Shown piece by piece: positions 42,364-51,268 of a stretch of 64,000 nucleotides of DNA. Source of the DNA: Candidatus Rokuibacteriota bacterium (GTDB lineage Bacteria; Methylomirabilota; Methylomirabilia; Rokubacteriales; CSP1-6); assembly GCA_003220535.1 (NCBI GenBank), contig QHSU01000066.1:62001-126000 (forward strand), in the 5' to 3' direction. The position numbers were made by a program, and so were the translations under genes. The notes below the pieces were generated by a model. That model worked only from the letters and a program-made list of their open reading frames with translations, did no database searches and was not told where the DNA came from. The stretch's first letter is position 1; each line of letters starts with the position of its first letter.

Positions 42364-43350
42364 ATGGCGCGCTGGGTGCTCGGATTGCTCGTCGTCGTGC
42401 TGTTCGCGCCTTCCTGCCCGGCCGGCGCGCAGCAGCCCGCGAAAATCCCGCGGATCGGGTACCTCGTTCTCTCGCCGCTCACTGAGCCGCCCTCGCCGGA
42501 GCGCGCCGCGTTTCTCGACGGTCTGCGCGAATTGGGCTGGATCGAGAGCAAGACGGTCGCCATCGAGTACCGCTCGGCCAAATGGAATCCCGAGCTGTTC
42601 GAGGACCTCGCCGAGGAGCTGGCCCGTTTGAAGGTCGACGTCATCGTCACGGCAGGCGGCGACACAGCGCCAAAAGCCGCGCGGCGGGCGACGCGAACGA
42701 TCCCGATCGTGATGGCGGCGAGCGGCGACCCCGTCAGCGAGGGTCTCGTCGCGAGTCTGGCTCGGCCAGGAGGCAATGTGACCGGGGTGTCGCTCATGGC
42801 GCCCGAGATCAGCGCCAAGCGGCTGGAGCTCCTCAAGGAAGCCGCCCCCCGCGTGACGCGGCTGGCCGTCCTCTGGAATCCCGCGTTCCGCGGCGGAGAC
42901 CTCGAGCTTCGCGCGACGCAGGCAGGGGCCCACGCGCTGCGGCTCACCGTGCGGTCCTTCGAGATCAGGAGCGCCGACGAGCTGGCCCGCGCGTTCTCGG
43001 TGCTCGAGAGGGAACGGCCCGACGCCCTGACCATGTTCTTCGATCCGTTGACGTCGGGGTTCCGTGAGCTGGTCGCCGACTTCGCGAAGAAGCACCGCTT
43101 GCCCACGGTCTTCGGCGCCCGGGAGTTCGCGCAGACCGGAGGGCTCATGTCCTATGCGCCGAAGATCGCCGACGGCTTCCGGCGCGCCGCCGGATATGTG
43201 GACAGGATCCTGAAGGGTGCCAAGCCCGGCGAGCTGCCGATCGAGCAGCCGACGAAGTTCGAGCTCGTGGTCAATCTCAAGACTGCGCGAGCGATCGGGC
43301 TCACGCTGCCCCGGTCCATCTTGCTCCGCGCCGACGAGGTCATCGAATGA
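42364..43350 (+). CDS. ABC_sub_bind periplasmic substrate-binding protein
   Basis: A 328-residue exported protein (signal MARWVLGLLVVVLFAPSCPA, cleavage near AGAQQ) of the ABC_sub_bind/TrpX-like family. KIPRIGYLVLSPL, FLDGLRELGWIESKTVAIEY, IVTAGGDTAPKAARRATRTI and PTKFELVVNLKTARAIGLTL are family hallmarks. No permease or ATPase lies next to it, so it is an orphan binding protein; the ligand is unknown. It sits 7 bp after the E2 gene, between E2 and E3. Confidence 0.88.
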   Translation: MARWVLGLLVVVLFAPSCPAGAQQPAKIPRIGYLVLSPLTEPPSPERAAFLDGLRELGWIESKTVAIEYRSAKWNPELFEDLAEELARLKVDVIVTAGGDTAPKAARRATRTIPIVMAASGDPVSEGLVASLARPGGNVTGVSLMAPEISAKRLELLKEAAPRVTRLAVLWNPAFRGGDLELRATQAGAHALRLTVRSFEIRSADELARAFSVLERERPDALTMFFDPLTSGFRELVADFAKKHRLPTVFGAREFAQTGGLMSYAPKIADGFRRAAGYVDRILKGAKPGELPIEQPTKFELVVNLKTARAIGLTLPRSILLRADEVIE

Positions 43351-43363
43351 AAGCCGAAGACCC

Positions 43364-44167
43364 ATGACATCGCCTGAGCCGCGCGATCGCTGGTCGAGCG
43401 GCGACGCCTACGAGCCCTACGTGGGCCGGTGGAGCCGGCTCGTCGCACGCGAGTTCATCGGCTGGCTCGGCGCGGAAGCCGACCTCCGCTGGCTCGACGT
43501 CGGCTGTGGCACCGGCGTTTTGACCGAGACGATCGTCGCGCGCTGCTCGCCACACGCGGTCGTCGGCGTCGACCTGTCCGAGGGGTACCTCGCTCACGCC
43601 CGGTCGCGCGTGACCGACCCGCGGGTCAGTTTCCGAGCCGGCGACGCACAGGCGCTGCCCGTCAAGGACGGCGAGCACGACGTCGTGGTCTCTGGACTGA
43701 TGCTGAATTTCGTGCCGGACCAGGTGCTCGCGGTGAGCGAGATGAGGCGCGCGTTGTCGGCCGGGGGCACGGCCGCGGCATACGTCTGGGACTACGCGGG
43801 CGAGATGCAGCTCATGCGCCGCTTCTGGGACGCGGCGGTCGCCCTCGATCCGGGCGCGCTCGAGCTCGACGAGGGACGGCGGTTTCCGATCGCCAGGCCG
43901 GCGCCGCTCGTCGAGCTCTTCGAGTCAGCCGGCCTGACCGAGGTCCGCGTTCTCGCCATCGACGTTCCCACGATCTTCAGGGACTTCGACGACTACTGGT
44001 TACCGTTCCTCGGCGGTCAGGCGCCGGCGCCCGGGTACTGCATGTCGCTCACCGACGAGCGACGCGCCACGCTCCGCGAGCGGATCCGGTCGACCCTGCC
44101 GACCCGGCCCGACGGCAGCATCCATCTCATCGCCCGCGCCTGGGCGGTCCGCGGCATCGCCGACTGA
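43364..44167 (+). CDS. SAM-dependent methyltransferase
   Basis: A 267-residue class I methyltransferase. SAM-binding motif LRWLDVGCGTGVLTETIVAR, VVGVDLSEGYLAHAR (acidic strand-2 residue) and GDAQALPVKDGEHDVVVSGL are clear. The DAYEPYVGRWSRLVAREFI opening is common in UbiE/Methyltransf_11-like proteins of unknown target. Embedded between pdh genes. Confidence 0.88.
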   Translation: MTSPEPRDRWSSGDAYEPYVGRWSRLVAREFIGWLGAEADLRWLDVGCGTGVLTETIVARCSPHAVVGVDLSEGYLAHARSRVTDPRVSFRAGDAQALPVKDGEHDVVVSGLMLNFVPDQVLAVSEMRRALSAGGTAAAYVWDYAGEMQLMRRFWDAAVALDPGALELDEGRRFPIARPAPLVELFESAGLTEVRVLAIDVPTIFRDFDDYWLPFLGGQAPAPGYCMSLTDERRATLRERIRSTLPTRPDGSIHLIARAWAVRGIAD

Positions 44168-44188
44168 CCGGATGATCCGGCCGTGGTA

Positions 44189-45577
44189 ATGGGCGATCTC
44201 GTCATCGAGGTGGACGTGGCCGTGGTGGGCGGCGGGCCGGGCGGCTACTCGGCGGCGTTCCGCTGCGCCGAGCTCGGGCTCGAAACGGTCGTCGTGGACG
44301 CCGCCAAGCGCCTGGGCGGCGCCTGTCTGTGGGAGGGCTGCATCCCGTCCAAGGCGTTGCTCCACGTCGCCGCGCTGATCGAGGACGCCGAGCGCGCCCG
44401 CGAGGTCGGGATCGACTTCGGCGAGCCGCGCGTGTCGCTCGACCCCCTCCGCAAGTGGAAAGCCGAACGGGTCGTCGGCCGGCTCGCGCGGGGGCTCGCG
44501 GCCGTCGCGAAGGCCAGGGGCGTCGAGGTAATCGGGGGCCGCGCGGTTTTCGAGAGCTCGCGCGAGCTGCGCGTCGAAGGCGACGAGCCGCAGAAGGTGC
44601 GCTTCAAGCACGCGGTCATCGCGACGGGCTCGGCGCCGACCAGCCTCCCCGGCCTGGCGCTCGCGAGCGATCGCGTCATCGACTCGACGGCCGCGCTCGA
44701 GCTCGCCGAAGTGCCGGACCGGCTCCTCGTGATCGGCGGAGGCTACATCGGCCTCGAGCTGGGTCAGGTCTACGCGGCGCTGGGCAGCTCGGTCACCCTC
44801 GCCGAGATGACCGACGGCCTCCTGCCGGGTGTGGACCGGGCTCTCGTCCAGCCGCTCGCCCGCCGTTGCGAGAAGCTCTTCACCAAGATCCGCCTGTCCA
44901 CGAAGGTGACGTCGCTGCTCGAGCGGGGCTCGGCGATCGAGACGCGCTTCGACGGCGACGACGTCGCCGTCTTCGACCGTGTGCTCGTCGCGGTCGGCCG
45001 AAGGCCGGCCAGCGCCGGACTGGGTCTGGAGATGACCCGTGCGCGCGCCGATGCGCGCGGCTTCATCGCGGTGGACGACCGCTGCCGAACGGTCGATCCG
45101 GCGATCTACGCGGTCGGCGACGTCACCGGCGAACCGATGCTCGCCCACCGCGCGATGCGCCAGGGCAAGGTCGCCGCCGAGGTGATCGCCGGGCGCCCGG
45201 CGGCGTTCGACAATGTCGTCGTCCCGGCGGTCGTGTTCACCGACCCCGAGGTCGCCTGGTGCGGGCTCACCGAGACTCAGGCGGCGCGCGAGGGTCGCAC
45301 CGTCAAGGTCGCCAAGCGCGAGTGGGCGGCCTCGGGTCGCGCCTTGACGCTCGGCCGCAGCGATGGCCTGACGAAGCTCGTCGCGGACCCTGACACGGGC
45401 CGCGTCCTCGGCGTCGGCATCGTGGGCCCGGGCGCCGGCGAGCTGATCGCCGAAGGTGCGCTCGCCGTCGAGACGGCGCTCACCGTCGAGGACCTCGCGG
45501 CGACGATTCATACCCACCCCACCCTCTCGGAGACGCTGATGGAGGCCGCAGAGTCGCTGCTGAGATCGGGTAGCTGA
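44189..45577 (+). CDS. lpdA: Dihydrolipoamide dehydrogenase E3
   Basis: A 462-residue flavoprotein reoxidising the lipoyl groups of E2 with NAD. FAD motif VAVVGGGPGGYSAAFRCAEL, redox disulfide in ACLWEGCIPSKALLH (Cys46/Cys51; WE replaces the common NV between them), NAD fold LLVIGGGYIGLELGQVYAAL, and the C-terminal HTHPTLSETLMEA with the catalytic His-Glu pair. I chose the ATG at 44189; a GTG at 44183 is the alternative. Confidence 0.94.
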   Translation: MGDLVIEVDVAVVGGGPGGYSAAFRCAELGLETVVVDAAKRLGGACLWEGCIPSKALLHVAALIEDAERAREVGIDFGEPRVSLDPLRKWKAERVVGRLARGLAAVAKARGVEVIGGRAVFESSRELRVEGDEPQKVRFKHAVIATGSAPTSLPGLALASDRVIDSTAALELAEVPDRLLVIGGGYIGLELGQVYAALGSSVTLAEMTDGLLPGVDRALVQPLARRCEKLFTKIRLSTKVTSLLERGSAIETRFDGDDVAVFDRVLVAVGRRPASAGLGLEMTRARADARGFIAVDDRCRTVDPAIYAVGDVTGEPMLAHRAMRQGKVAAEVIAGRPAAFDNVVVPAVVFTDPEVAWCGLTETQAAREGRTVKVAKREWAASGRALTLGRSDGLTKLVADPDTGRVLGVGIVGPGAGELIAEGALAVETALTVEDLAATIHTHPTLSETLMEAAESLLRSGS

Positions 45578-45583
45578 GAAGTC

Positions 45584-46402
45584 CTACCGGACCACCTTGC
45601 TGCCATCGGCGAAGAGATACGGCCCGTCGAAGTCGCCGATGTAGCTCGTGTGGCTGACGAGACCGGTGTCCGGTCGCCAGACGTGGAGCTGGCACGCCGG
45701 CGGCTCCATGACGAACGCTAGCGGGTTGTCGTCCTCGAGGTCGAGCGCCACCTGGTGCGCGGTGCTCGGCGCGGTGCTCGCGAGCGTCCCGCCCACGCGC
45801 GCCTGGATCGGGCGGTGCAGGTGTCCGCACACGACGCGCTCGACCTGCGGATGCCGGCGTACGACGTCAGCGAACGCGGCGGCATTCGCGAGACCGTGGC
45901 TGTCCATGGACGCGATCCCCGTCACGAACGGCGGATGATGCATGAAGATGACGGTCGGGCGCTGGCGCGCCTCGTCCAGGCGCGCCGCGAGCCAGCCCAG
46001 ACGCTCGTCGCAGAGCAGGCCGCCGACCTGGCCGGGCACGAGCGTGTCGAGCGCCACGAGCCTCACCGGGTATTCCTCGACGACGTACTGCATGAACCGC
46101 CCGCCCCGTGGGAGGTAGGCATGGTCGGCGAACGCGGCGGCGAGCGCGTCGCGGTTGTCGTGATTACCCGGGATGAGGTAGACCGGCATCGGGAGTGGCG
46201 CCAGCAAGTCGTGCAGACGCCGGTATTCCTCGGCGGTGCCCGCGTCGACGAGGTCGCCCGTCGCCAGCACGACGTCGGGCCGCGGCCGCAGGCGGGTGAG
46301 GTGCTCGACGGCGCGGGAGAGGTACGGAGCCGTGTCCACGCGCCGGTAGGCGAGGACGCCTTCGGGCCTGATGTGCGTGTCGGTGATCTGGGCCATGATC
46401 AT
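45584..46402 (-). CDS. Metallophosphoesterase, CpdA/GpdQ-type phosphodiesterase
   Basis: A 272-residue dinuclear-metal phosphoesterase. Metal ligands are in AQITDTHIRPEG, VVLATGDLVDAG, LIPGNHDNRDAL, IFMHHPPFV and VVCGHLHRPIQ, the exact order of class III cyclic-nucleotide or glycerophosphodiester phosphodiesterases. GNHD and GHLH are intact, so it should be active. Start ATG at 46402; divergent from the MFS gene. Confidence 0.9.
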   Translation of the reverse strand: MIMAQITDTHIRPEGVLAYRRVDTAPYLSRAVEHLTRLRPRPDVVLATGDLVDAGTAEEYRRLHDLLAPLPMPVYLIPGNHDNRDALAAAFADHAYLPRGGRFMQYVVEEYPVRLVALDTLVPGQVGGLLCDERLGWLAARLDEARQRPTVIFMHHPPFVTGIASMDSHGLANAAAFADVVRRHPQVERVVCGHLHRPIQARVGGTLASTAPSTAHQVALDLEDDNPLAFVMEPPACQLHVWRPDTGLVSHTSYIGDFDGPYLFADGSKVVR

Positions 46403-46452
46403 GGCATCAGGATAGCCCCGCGCGCGCCGGGAGGGGAGACGATCGCGATCCC

Positions 46453-47643
46453 GTGACATCCCGCTGGCCGATCCTCGCGCTCGTGACCCTGGCTCACGCT
46501 CTCGGCGCCCTCACCGCCCTGGCGGTGGCCCCGCTCGCGCCGTTCCTGCTCGACTCGCTCGCGCTGTCCCGCGTGCAGGTCGGGCTCTTCCTCCCCGCCG
46601 TGTATCTGGGCGGCGTGCTGATGGCGCTCCCCGCCGGGTGGCTCGCCGACCGCCTCGGCGTCCGTCTCACGCTGGCACTGGGTCAGCTCATCGTCGGCGC
46701 CATGATCACGCTCGCGGCCGCGAGCCCGAGTCTCGCGGTGCTCCTCACCCTGCTGGTCCTCGGCGGGTTCGGCTTCAGCGTGCTGAATCCCGCGACGGGC
46801 AAAGCCGTGGTGGAGTGGTTTCCGCCGCGCGAGCGCGGCATGGCGATGGGGATCAAGCAGACCGGGCTCACGCTCGGCGGGCTCGCCGCTGCGCTGGTGC
46901 TGCCGCCGATCGCCCTGGCCTGGAGCTGGCGACACGCACTCGCCGCCGCGGGCACACTCTCGCTCGTCTCTGCCGTGCTGGTCGCGGTCCTCTATCGCCG
47001 CAGTCCCATCGTCTCGATCACCCCTCTCGTCGACCGGCCTCGGCTCGAGGAGCTCGGCGCATTCCTCCGGCGCCCGCCGGTTCTCGTCGTCTTCGGCTGC
47101 GGGCTCGCGCTCTCGATCGCGCAGTCCTCGCTCCTGGCCTATCTGGTCCTCTACGCGAAGGAGACCTTCCTCGTCTCCGCGGTGAAAGCGGCACAGTTTC
47201 TCGCTCTGGCGCAGATCGGCGGGACGGCCAGCCGCGTTCTGTGGGGGGTGGCCTCGGACCGCTCATTCGGCGGCCGGCGCCGACCGGGTGTCGTGGTGAG
47301 CGCGGCGATCGGCGCCGCCTCGTACGCTACGCTCGCCCTCGGGAGCCTGCTGCCGACATGGCTCATGGTCCCGCTCGCCGTCGTCGCGGGCGCCGGGGCC
47401 TTCGGCTGGGTCGGGCTCTACTTCGCCCTCGTGGCCGAGATCGGGGGGCCGCGCTACGCCGGTCTCCTCACCGGCGCCGCCACCGCCTGCTCGTGGAGCG
47501 GCACGCTCATCGGTCCGCCGATCTTCGGCCTGGTGCTCGAAGCCACCGGAGACTACACACTGCCGTGGCTCTTCCTCACCCTCGTCGCGCTGGCGGTCGT
47601 GGTCACGCTCCCGCGCCTCTCCCCGCTCGTGCAGCGCGGCTGA
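46453..47643 (+). CDS. MFS transporter
   Basis: A 396-residue permease with about 12 helices. The loop 2-3 motif GWLADRLGVRLTLALG is a standard MFS signature and GLTLGGLAAALVLPPIALAW follows motif C style. The substrate is unknown; related proteins are CynX/NarK-like or drug exporters. Starts at a GTG. Confidence 0.86.
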   Translation: MTSRWPILALVTLAHALGALTALAVAPLAPFLLDSLALSRVQVGLFLPAVYLGGVLMALPAGWLADRLGVRLTLALGQLIVGAMITLAAASPSLAVLLTLLVLGGFGFSVLNPATGKAVVEWFPPRERGMAMGIKQTGLTLGGLAAALVLPPIALAWSWRHALAAAGTLSLVSAVLVAVLYRRSPIVSITPLVDRPRLEELGAFLRRPPVLVVFGCGLALSIAQSSLLAYLVLYAKETFLVSAVKAAQFLALAQIGGTASRVLWGVASDRSFGGRRRPGVVVSAAIGAASYATLALGSLLPTWLMVPLAVVAGAGAFGWVGLYFALVAEIGGPRYAGLLTGAATACSWSGTLIGPPIFGLVLEATGDYTLPWLFLTLVALAVVVTLPRLSPLVQRG

Positions 47644-47681
47644 GGCGCACTGTGGCAGACTGAGGTTTCGGGAGACTACAG

Positions 47682-48326
47682 ATGGCGGAAGATCGCGTCA
47701 TCCTCGTGACCGGGTTCGAGCCGTTCGCGGCTCACACCGTCAACCCCTCCGAGGGACTCGCCAAGGCCGTCGACGGACGCCGCGTCGGCGATTTCGGCAT
47801 CGTCGGCATGGTTCTGCCCGTTCATCACGCGGACGCGACCGGGCGGCTCACGGTGGCACTCGCCGAGACCAGGCCGGCGGCGGTCGTGCACCTCGGTCTC
47901 GCGGGGGGCCGTGCGCGTGTCGCGCTCGAGCGCGTCGCCGTAAACGTCATGGACTACGAGCAGCCGGACAACGCGGGCTTTCGGGCGAGCGGGGCGCCGT
48001 GCGTCCCCGGCGGGCCGGCGGCATACCTCGCGACGTTGCCGCTGGCCACGATGCTGAAAGCGCTCGGCGATGAAGGCATTCCGGCGTACACCTCGAATGC
48101 CGCCGGTACCTATCTCTGTAATCAGACGCTTTACTGGACGCTCCACGCCGTGCGTGGCGAGACTCGCCCGCCCCGGGTCGGCTTCATCCACTTCCCGCTC
48201 CTTCCGTCGATGGTCGTCGCCTCGGGCCTCGAGCAGCCCAGCATGGACTTTCCGGTCATGCTCCGCGCGGTCGAGACGGTGCTGGGCGTGATCGCGCGCG
48301 CGGATGACCAGGCTGTCCGGGTCTAG
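47682..48326 (+). CDS. pcp: Pyroglutamyl-peptidase I
   Basis: A 214-residue cysteine peptidase removing N-terminal pyroglutamate. VTGFEPFAAHTVNPSEGL, HLGLAGGRARVALERVAVN (catalytic Glu), SNAAGTYLCNQTLYWTLH (catalytic Cys) and PPRVGFIHFPLLP (catalytic His) are all present. Its 3' end overlaps the next gene by 23 bp. Confidence 0.95.
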   Translation: MAEDRVILVTGFEPFAAHTVNPSEGLAKAVDGRRVGDFGIVGMVLPVHHADATGRLTVALAETRPAAVVHLGLAGGRARVALERVAVNVMDYEQPDNAGFRASGAPCVPGGPAAYLATLPLATMLKALGDEGIPAYTSNAAGTYLCNQTLYWTLHAVRGETRPPRVGFIHFPLLPSMVVASGLEQPSMDFPVMLRAVETVLGVIARADDQAVRV

Positions 48327-48663
48327 AAAGCCCGGGTCCGAAGAGACCCAGTACCTCTACGTGACGACGACGGGACGGCGCACGGGTCGGCCGCGGGAGA
48401 TCGAGATCTGGTTCACACGGCACGACGGTCGCTTCTATCTGGTCGCCGAGCAGCGCGAGCGGGCTCAATGGGTGCAGAATCTCCGGGCCCTCCCACGCGT
48501 GGGCGTGCGCATGGGCAAGCAGAGGTTCCTGGCGCGGGCGCGGGTGGTCGACGCGAGGGCCGAGCCCGAGCTCGCTCGTGCCGTAAAGGCGCTCTCGAGG
48601 AAGAAGTACGGCTGGGGCGACGGCCTCGTGGTCGAGCTGACCCGAGCCACGACGAAACCGTGA
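48304..48663 (+). CDS. DUF385/DDN-like nitroreductase-family protein (F420-type)
   Basis: A 119-residue split-barrel protein. YVTTTGRRTGRPREIEIWF and FYLVAEQRERAQWVQNLRAL, then RVGVRMGKQRFLARARVV match the deazaflavin-dependent nitroreductase (DDN) family, many of which use F420. It lacks a signal peptide. Coupled by overlap to pcp and to the HAD gene. Confidence 0.82.
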   Translation: MTRLSGSRKPGSEETQYLYVTTTGRRTGRPREIEIWFTRHDGRFYLVAEQRERAQWVQNLRALPRVGVRMGKQRFLARARVVDARAEPELARAVKALSRKKYGWGDGLVVELTRATTKP

Positions 48664-49367
48664 AAGCGCTGCTGTTCGACCTCGACGATACGCTGCTCGA
48701 CTACTCCGGAGACGTGGATCGGAGCTGGGCGGAGGCGTGCTCGACGTGCTGTGATCCCGTGGGCATCGACGCGGACGCCCTCGTCGCGGCGATCGGCGAC
48801 ACCCGGCGGTGGTTCTGGGACGACCCGGAGCGCCACCGCCGGGAGCGTGTGAACATGCTCGGGGCCTGGCAGCACATCGTCGAGTTCGCCCTCGAGCGTC
48901 TGGGCCAGACCGCCACGGGCCTCGCCGAGAGGCTCGCGCGCGACTACGCCGCGCGACGGCGGGAGCGGATGCGCCTATTCCCGGACGCGCTCGCCTGCCT
49001 GGCGGAGTTGCGGCGACGTGGCGTCCCGCTGGCGCTCGTCACGAACGGCGACACAAGCCAGCAGCGGGACAAGATCGAGCGCCACGATCTCGCGCGCTTC
49101 TTCGATGCGATCTTGATCGAGGGCGAGTTCGGCGTCGGAAAGCCCGACGAGGCGGTGTACCGCCACGTCCTGGGGGCGCTCGGCGCATCGCCGGCCGAGG
49201 CGTGGATGGTCGGCGATCATCTCGAGTGGGACGTGGGGGCCCCGCAGCAGCTCGGGCTCAGGGGCGTGTGGATGGATCGCGGGGGGCTCGGGCTCCCGCC
49301 GGGCAGCGCGGTGCGCCCTCACCGGATCATCCGGTCGCTCGACGACTTGAGAGCGCTCGGGGGTTGA
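48660..49367 (+). CDS. HAD-superfamily hydrolase
   Basis: A 235-residue phosphatase-like protein. Motif I FDLDDTLLDYSG, motif II VTNGDTSQQRDKIE, motif III Lys in GEFGVGKPDEAVY and motif IV MVGDHLEWDVGAPQQLGL are intact. The four-helix cap places it in subfamily I; substrates in this group include small phosphorylated metabolites and 2-haloacids. Starts at a GTG overlapping the stop of the previous gene. Confidence 0.92.
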   Translation: MKALLFDLDDTLLDYSGDVDRSWAEACSTCCDPVGIDADALVAAIGDTRRWFWDDPERHRRERVNMLGAWQHIVEFALERLGQTATGLAERLARDYAARRRERMRLFPDALACLAELRRRGVPLALVTNGDTSQQRDKIERHDLARFFDAILIEGEFGVGKPDEAVYRHVLGALGASPAEAWMVGDHLEWDVGAPQQLGLRGVWMDRGGLGLPPGSAVRPHRIIRSLDDLRALGG

Positions 49368-49376
49368 GTCCGCCGC

Positions 49377-49613
49377 TCAGCGGCGGCCGTGGAGGATGTC
49401 GCACCAGCGCCGGTTGTCGTCGCCGCCCGCCTCGGCGCTCCCCGACAGGTACGCGGACGCGGTCACCACTTCGTCGTCGGCGCCGTCGCGCGCCGGAGAG
49501 TGGGACTCGCACCAGCGCACGTCGAGGATCTCCTGGCTTGGATCGGCGTCGGGCTCACAACCAGGACAGTAGGCGCGGGCGACACATGGGGTGTCTGGAA
49601 GGTAATCCGTCAC
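49377..49613 (-). CDS. Small Cys-containing hypothetical protein
   Basis: Seventy-eight codons from a GTG. It reads MTDYLPDTPCVARAYCPGCE, PDADPSQEILDVRWCESH and ASAYLSGSAEAGGDDNRRWC. A CPGC pair plus the later Cys and His (DVRWCESH) could bind zinc. Composition and spacing look like a real protein, similar in style to small metal-binding proteins of soil bacteria, but I do not recognise a family. Confidence 0.5.
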   Translation of the reverse strand: MTDYLPDTPCVARAYCPGCEPDADPSQEILDVRWCESHSPARDGADDEVVTASAYLSGSAEAGGDDNRRWCDILHGRR

Positions 49614-49935
49614 CGGTTTATGGCGAGAATCTGCATCGCCATTCCTTTCTCATATTAGAGTAGCCACCTCTGTATGCATGCAATATTTAAACCGCCGGGC
49701 ACGCCTCGAGATCCCGGAAGGAGCGAGCATCAAGACGAGCGATTTCAACGTGATGCAGCCGCGGCAAAACGCCTGGAAAAGTCCTTACCGCAGTGCAGGG
49801 CTTACACGGTGACGGCAAATGAGGCCCTCCAGGCATTGGGCATGACGGAAATGTCAGCAGGTCCGAGACTGCCTGACATTGACTGGCCTGCGCCTTCCGG
49901 CTTGACGTAGACTCCTCCTGGCAACGTCTGGGACG
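49614..49935. other. Intergenic region before murA
   Basis: About 320 bases, partly AT-rich (49645-49690, with TGCATGCAATATTTAAAC). Frames are open on both strands but without family resemblance or clear ribosome sites. Probably holds the murA promoter; nothing else is defensible. Confidence 0.5.
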
Positions 49936-51240
49936 ATGCCTTCCATGGATTCGACGGCTGGCGACCGCTTCGTAATCGAAGGTGGGCATCCGATCGGCGG
50001 AGAGGTGACGCCGAGCGGGAACAAGAACGAGGCCCTGCCGCTTCTCGCCGCATCGCTCCTCGTATCAGGGAGCGTCGTGATCGACAACGTGCCGCGCATC
50101 CGCGACGTCAGCACGCTGATCGAGCTCATCCGCCCGCTCGGCGTCGACATCGACTGGTCGGGGGAACACGCGGTCGCCGTCGACGCCTCCCGGCTTCGGG
50201 AATCCTGCCCGGACGCGGCGCTCGCCGCGGAGATCCGGGCCTCGTTCCTCCTCGCGGCGCCCCTGCTCGCGCGAACGGGCCTCGCGGTCCTGCCCCGCCC
50301 GGGCGGGGACAAGATTGGTCGCCGCCGGCTCGACACCCACCTCCTCGCCCTTCGTGAGCTCGGCGCCAGCATCACACTCGACGACGCGTACTACCGCCTC
50401 AAGGTCAGCGGTCGCTTTCGGGGCACCGAGGTGTTCCTCGACGAGGCGAGCGTGACCGGGACGGAAACCGCAGTGATGGCGGCCGCGACCGCCGACGGCC
50501 GCACCCGGCTGTTGAACGCGGCTTCGGAGCCGCACGTGCAGGGGCTCTGTCATGCCCTGAACGCGATGGGGGCGCGGATCAGGGGAATCGGTAGCAACGT
50601 CCTCGAGATCGACGGCGTCCGCGAGCTCCACCCGGCCCGTCACCGCGTCGGGCCGGATCACATCGAGGTCGGGTCCTTCGTCGCCGTCGCCGCGATGACG
50701 GGCGGCGAGCTTCGCGTTCGCGATGTGGCCCCGGACCACCTGCGGATGATCCGGATGGTGTTCGCGCGGCTCGGCGTGGAGACCGCGATCGCGGGAACGA
50801 CCCTCCGGGTGCCCGCGGCGCAGAAGCGGGTCATCGTCGCCGACATCGATGGCGGGATCGCGAAGGTCGACGACGCCCCGTGGCCGGGCTTCCCGGCCGA
50901 TCTCACTGCACTGGCTCTGGTGCTCGCGACCCAGTGCGAGGGGACGGTGCTCATCCACGAGAAGCTCTTCGAGAGCCGACTGTTCTTCGTCGACAGCCTG
51001 ATCGCGATGGGCGCCCGGATCGTCCTCTCGGATCCCCACCGGGCGCTCGTGATCGGCCCGAGCCGTCTGCACGGCGCCACGATCGTCTCGCCCGACATCC
51101 GCGCCGGGATGGCGATGATCGCCGCGGCGCTCGCGGCCCACGGCCGGTCCGTCATCCGCAACGTTCAGCAGGTGGACCGCGGCTACGAGCGCGTCGACGA
51201 GCGCCTGCGGAGCCTCGGCGCCCGGCTCGCCCGCAAGTAG
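49936..51240 (+). CDS. murA: UDP-GlcNAc 1-carboxyvinyltransferase, Cys-to-Asp (fosfomycin-insensitive) form
   Basis: A 434-residue enzyme for the first committed step of peptidoglycan synthesis, adding enolpyruvate to UDP-GlcNAc. [20 protein letters not shown] at the N-terminus contains the conserved Lys-Asn pair, and [18 protein letters not shown] and [12 protein letters not shown] are family blocks. The mobile loop reads [18 protein letters not shown]: residue 125 is Asp where most bacteria have the Cys that fosfomycin alkylates. The same Cys-to-Asp change occurs naturally in mycobacteria and chlamydiae. A start at 49945 is also possible. Confidence 0.94.
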   Translation: MPSMDSTAGDRFVIEGGHPIGGEVTPSGNKNEALPLLAASLLVSGSVVIDNVPRIRDVSTLIELIRPLGVDIDWSGEHAVAVDASRLRESCPDAALAAEIRASFLLAAPLLARTGLAVLPRPGGDKIGRRRLDTHLLALRELGASITLDDAYYRLKVSGRFRGTEVFLDEASVTGTETAVMAAATADGRTRLLNAASEPHVQGLCHALNAMGARIRGIGSNVLEIDGVRELHPARHRVGPDHIEVGSFVAVAAMTGGELRVRDVAPDHLRMIRMVFARLGVETAIAGTTLRVPAAQKRVIVADIDGGIAKVDDAPWPGFPADLTALALVLATQCEGTVLIHEKLFESRLFFVDSLIAMGARIVLSDPHRALVIGPSRLHGATIVSPDIRAGMAMIAAALAAHGRSVIRNVQQVDRGYERVDERLRSLGARLARK

Positions 51241-51268
51241 CAGCAGGCCAAAACCAAGGAGGCCATGC

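Noticed and set aside
40449-43148. Very long open frame (about 900 codons) on the minus strand opposite the pdh genes
   Set aside because: It mirrors real E1 beta, E2 and binding-protein genes; GC-rich codon bias keeps the opposite strand open. Its translation is low-complexity with no family motif.
49674-49910. Seventy-eight-codon plus-strand frame before murA
   Set aside because: No ribosome site and no family resemblance; an equally long frame is open on the other strand, so coding cannot be claimed.
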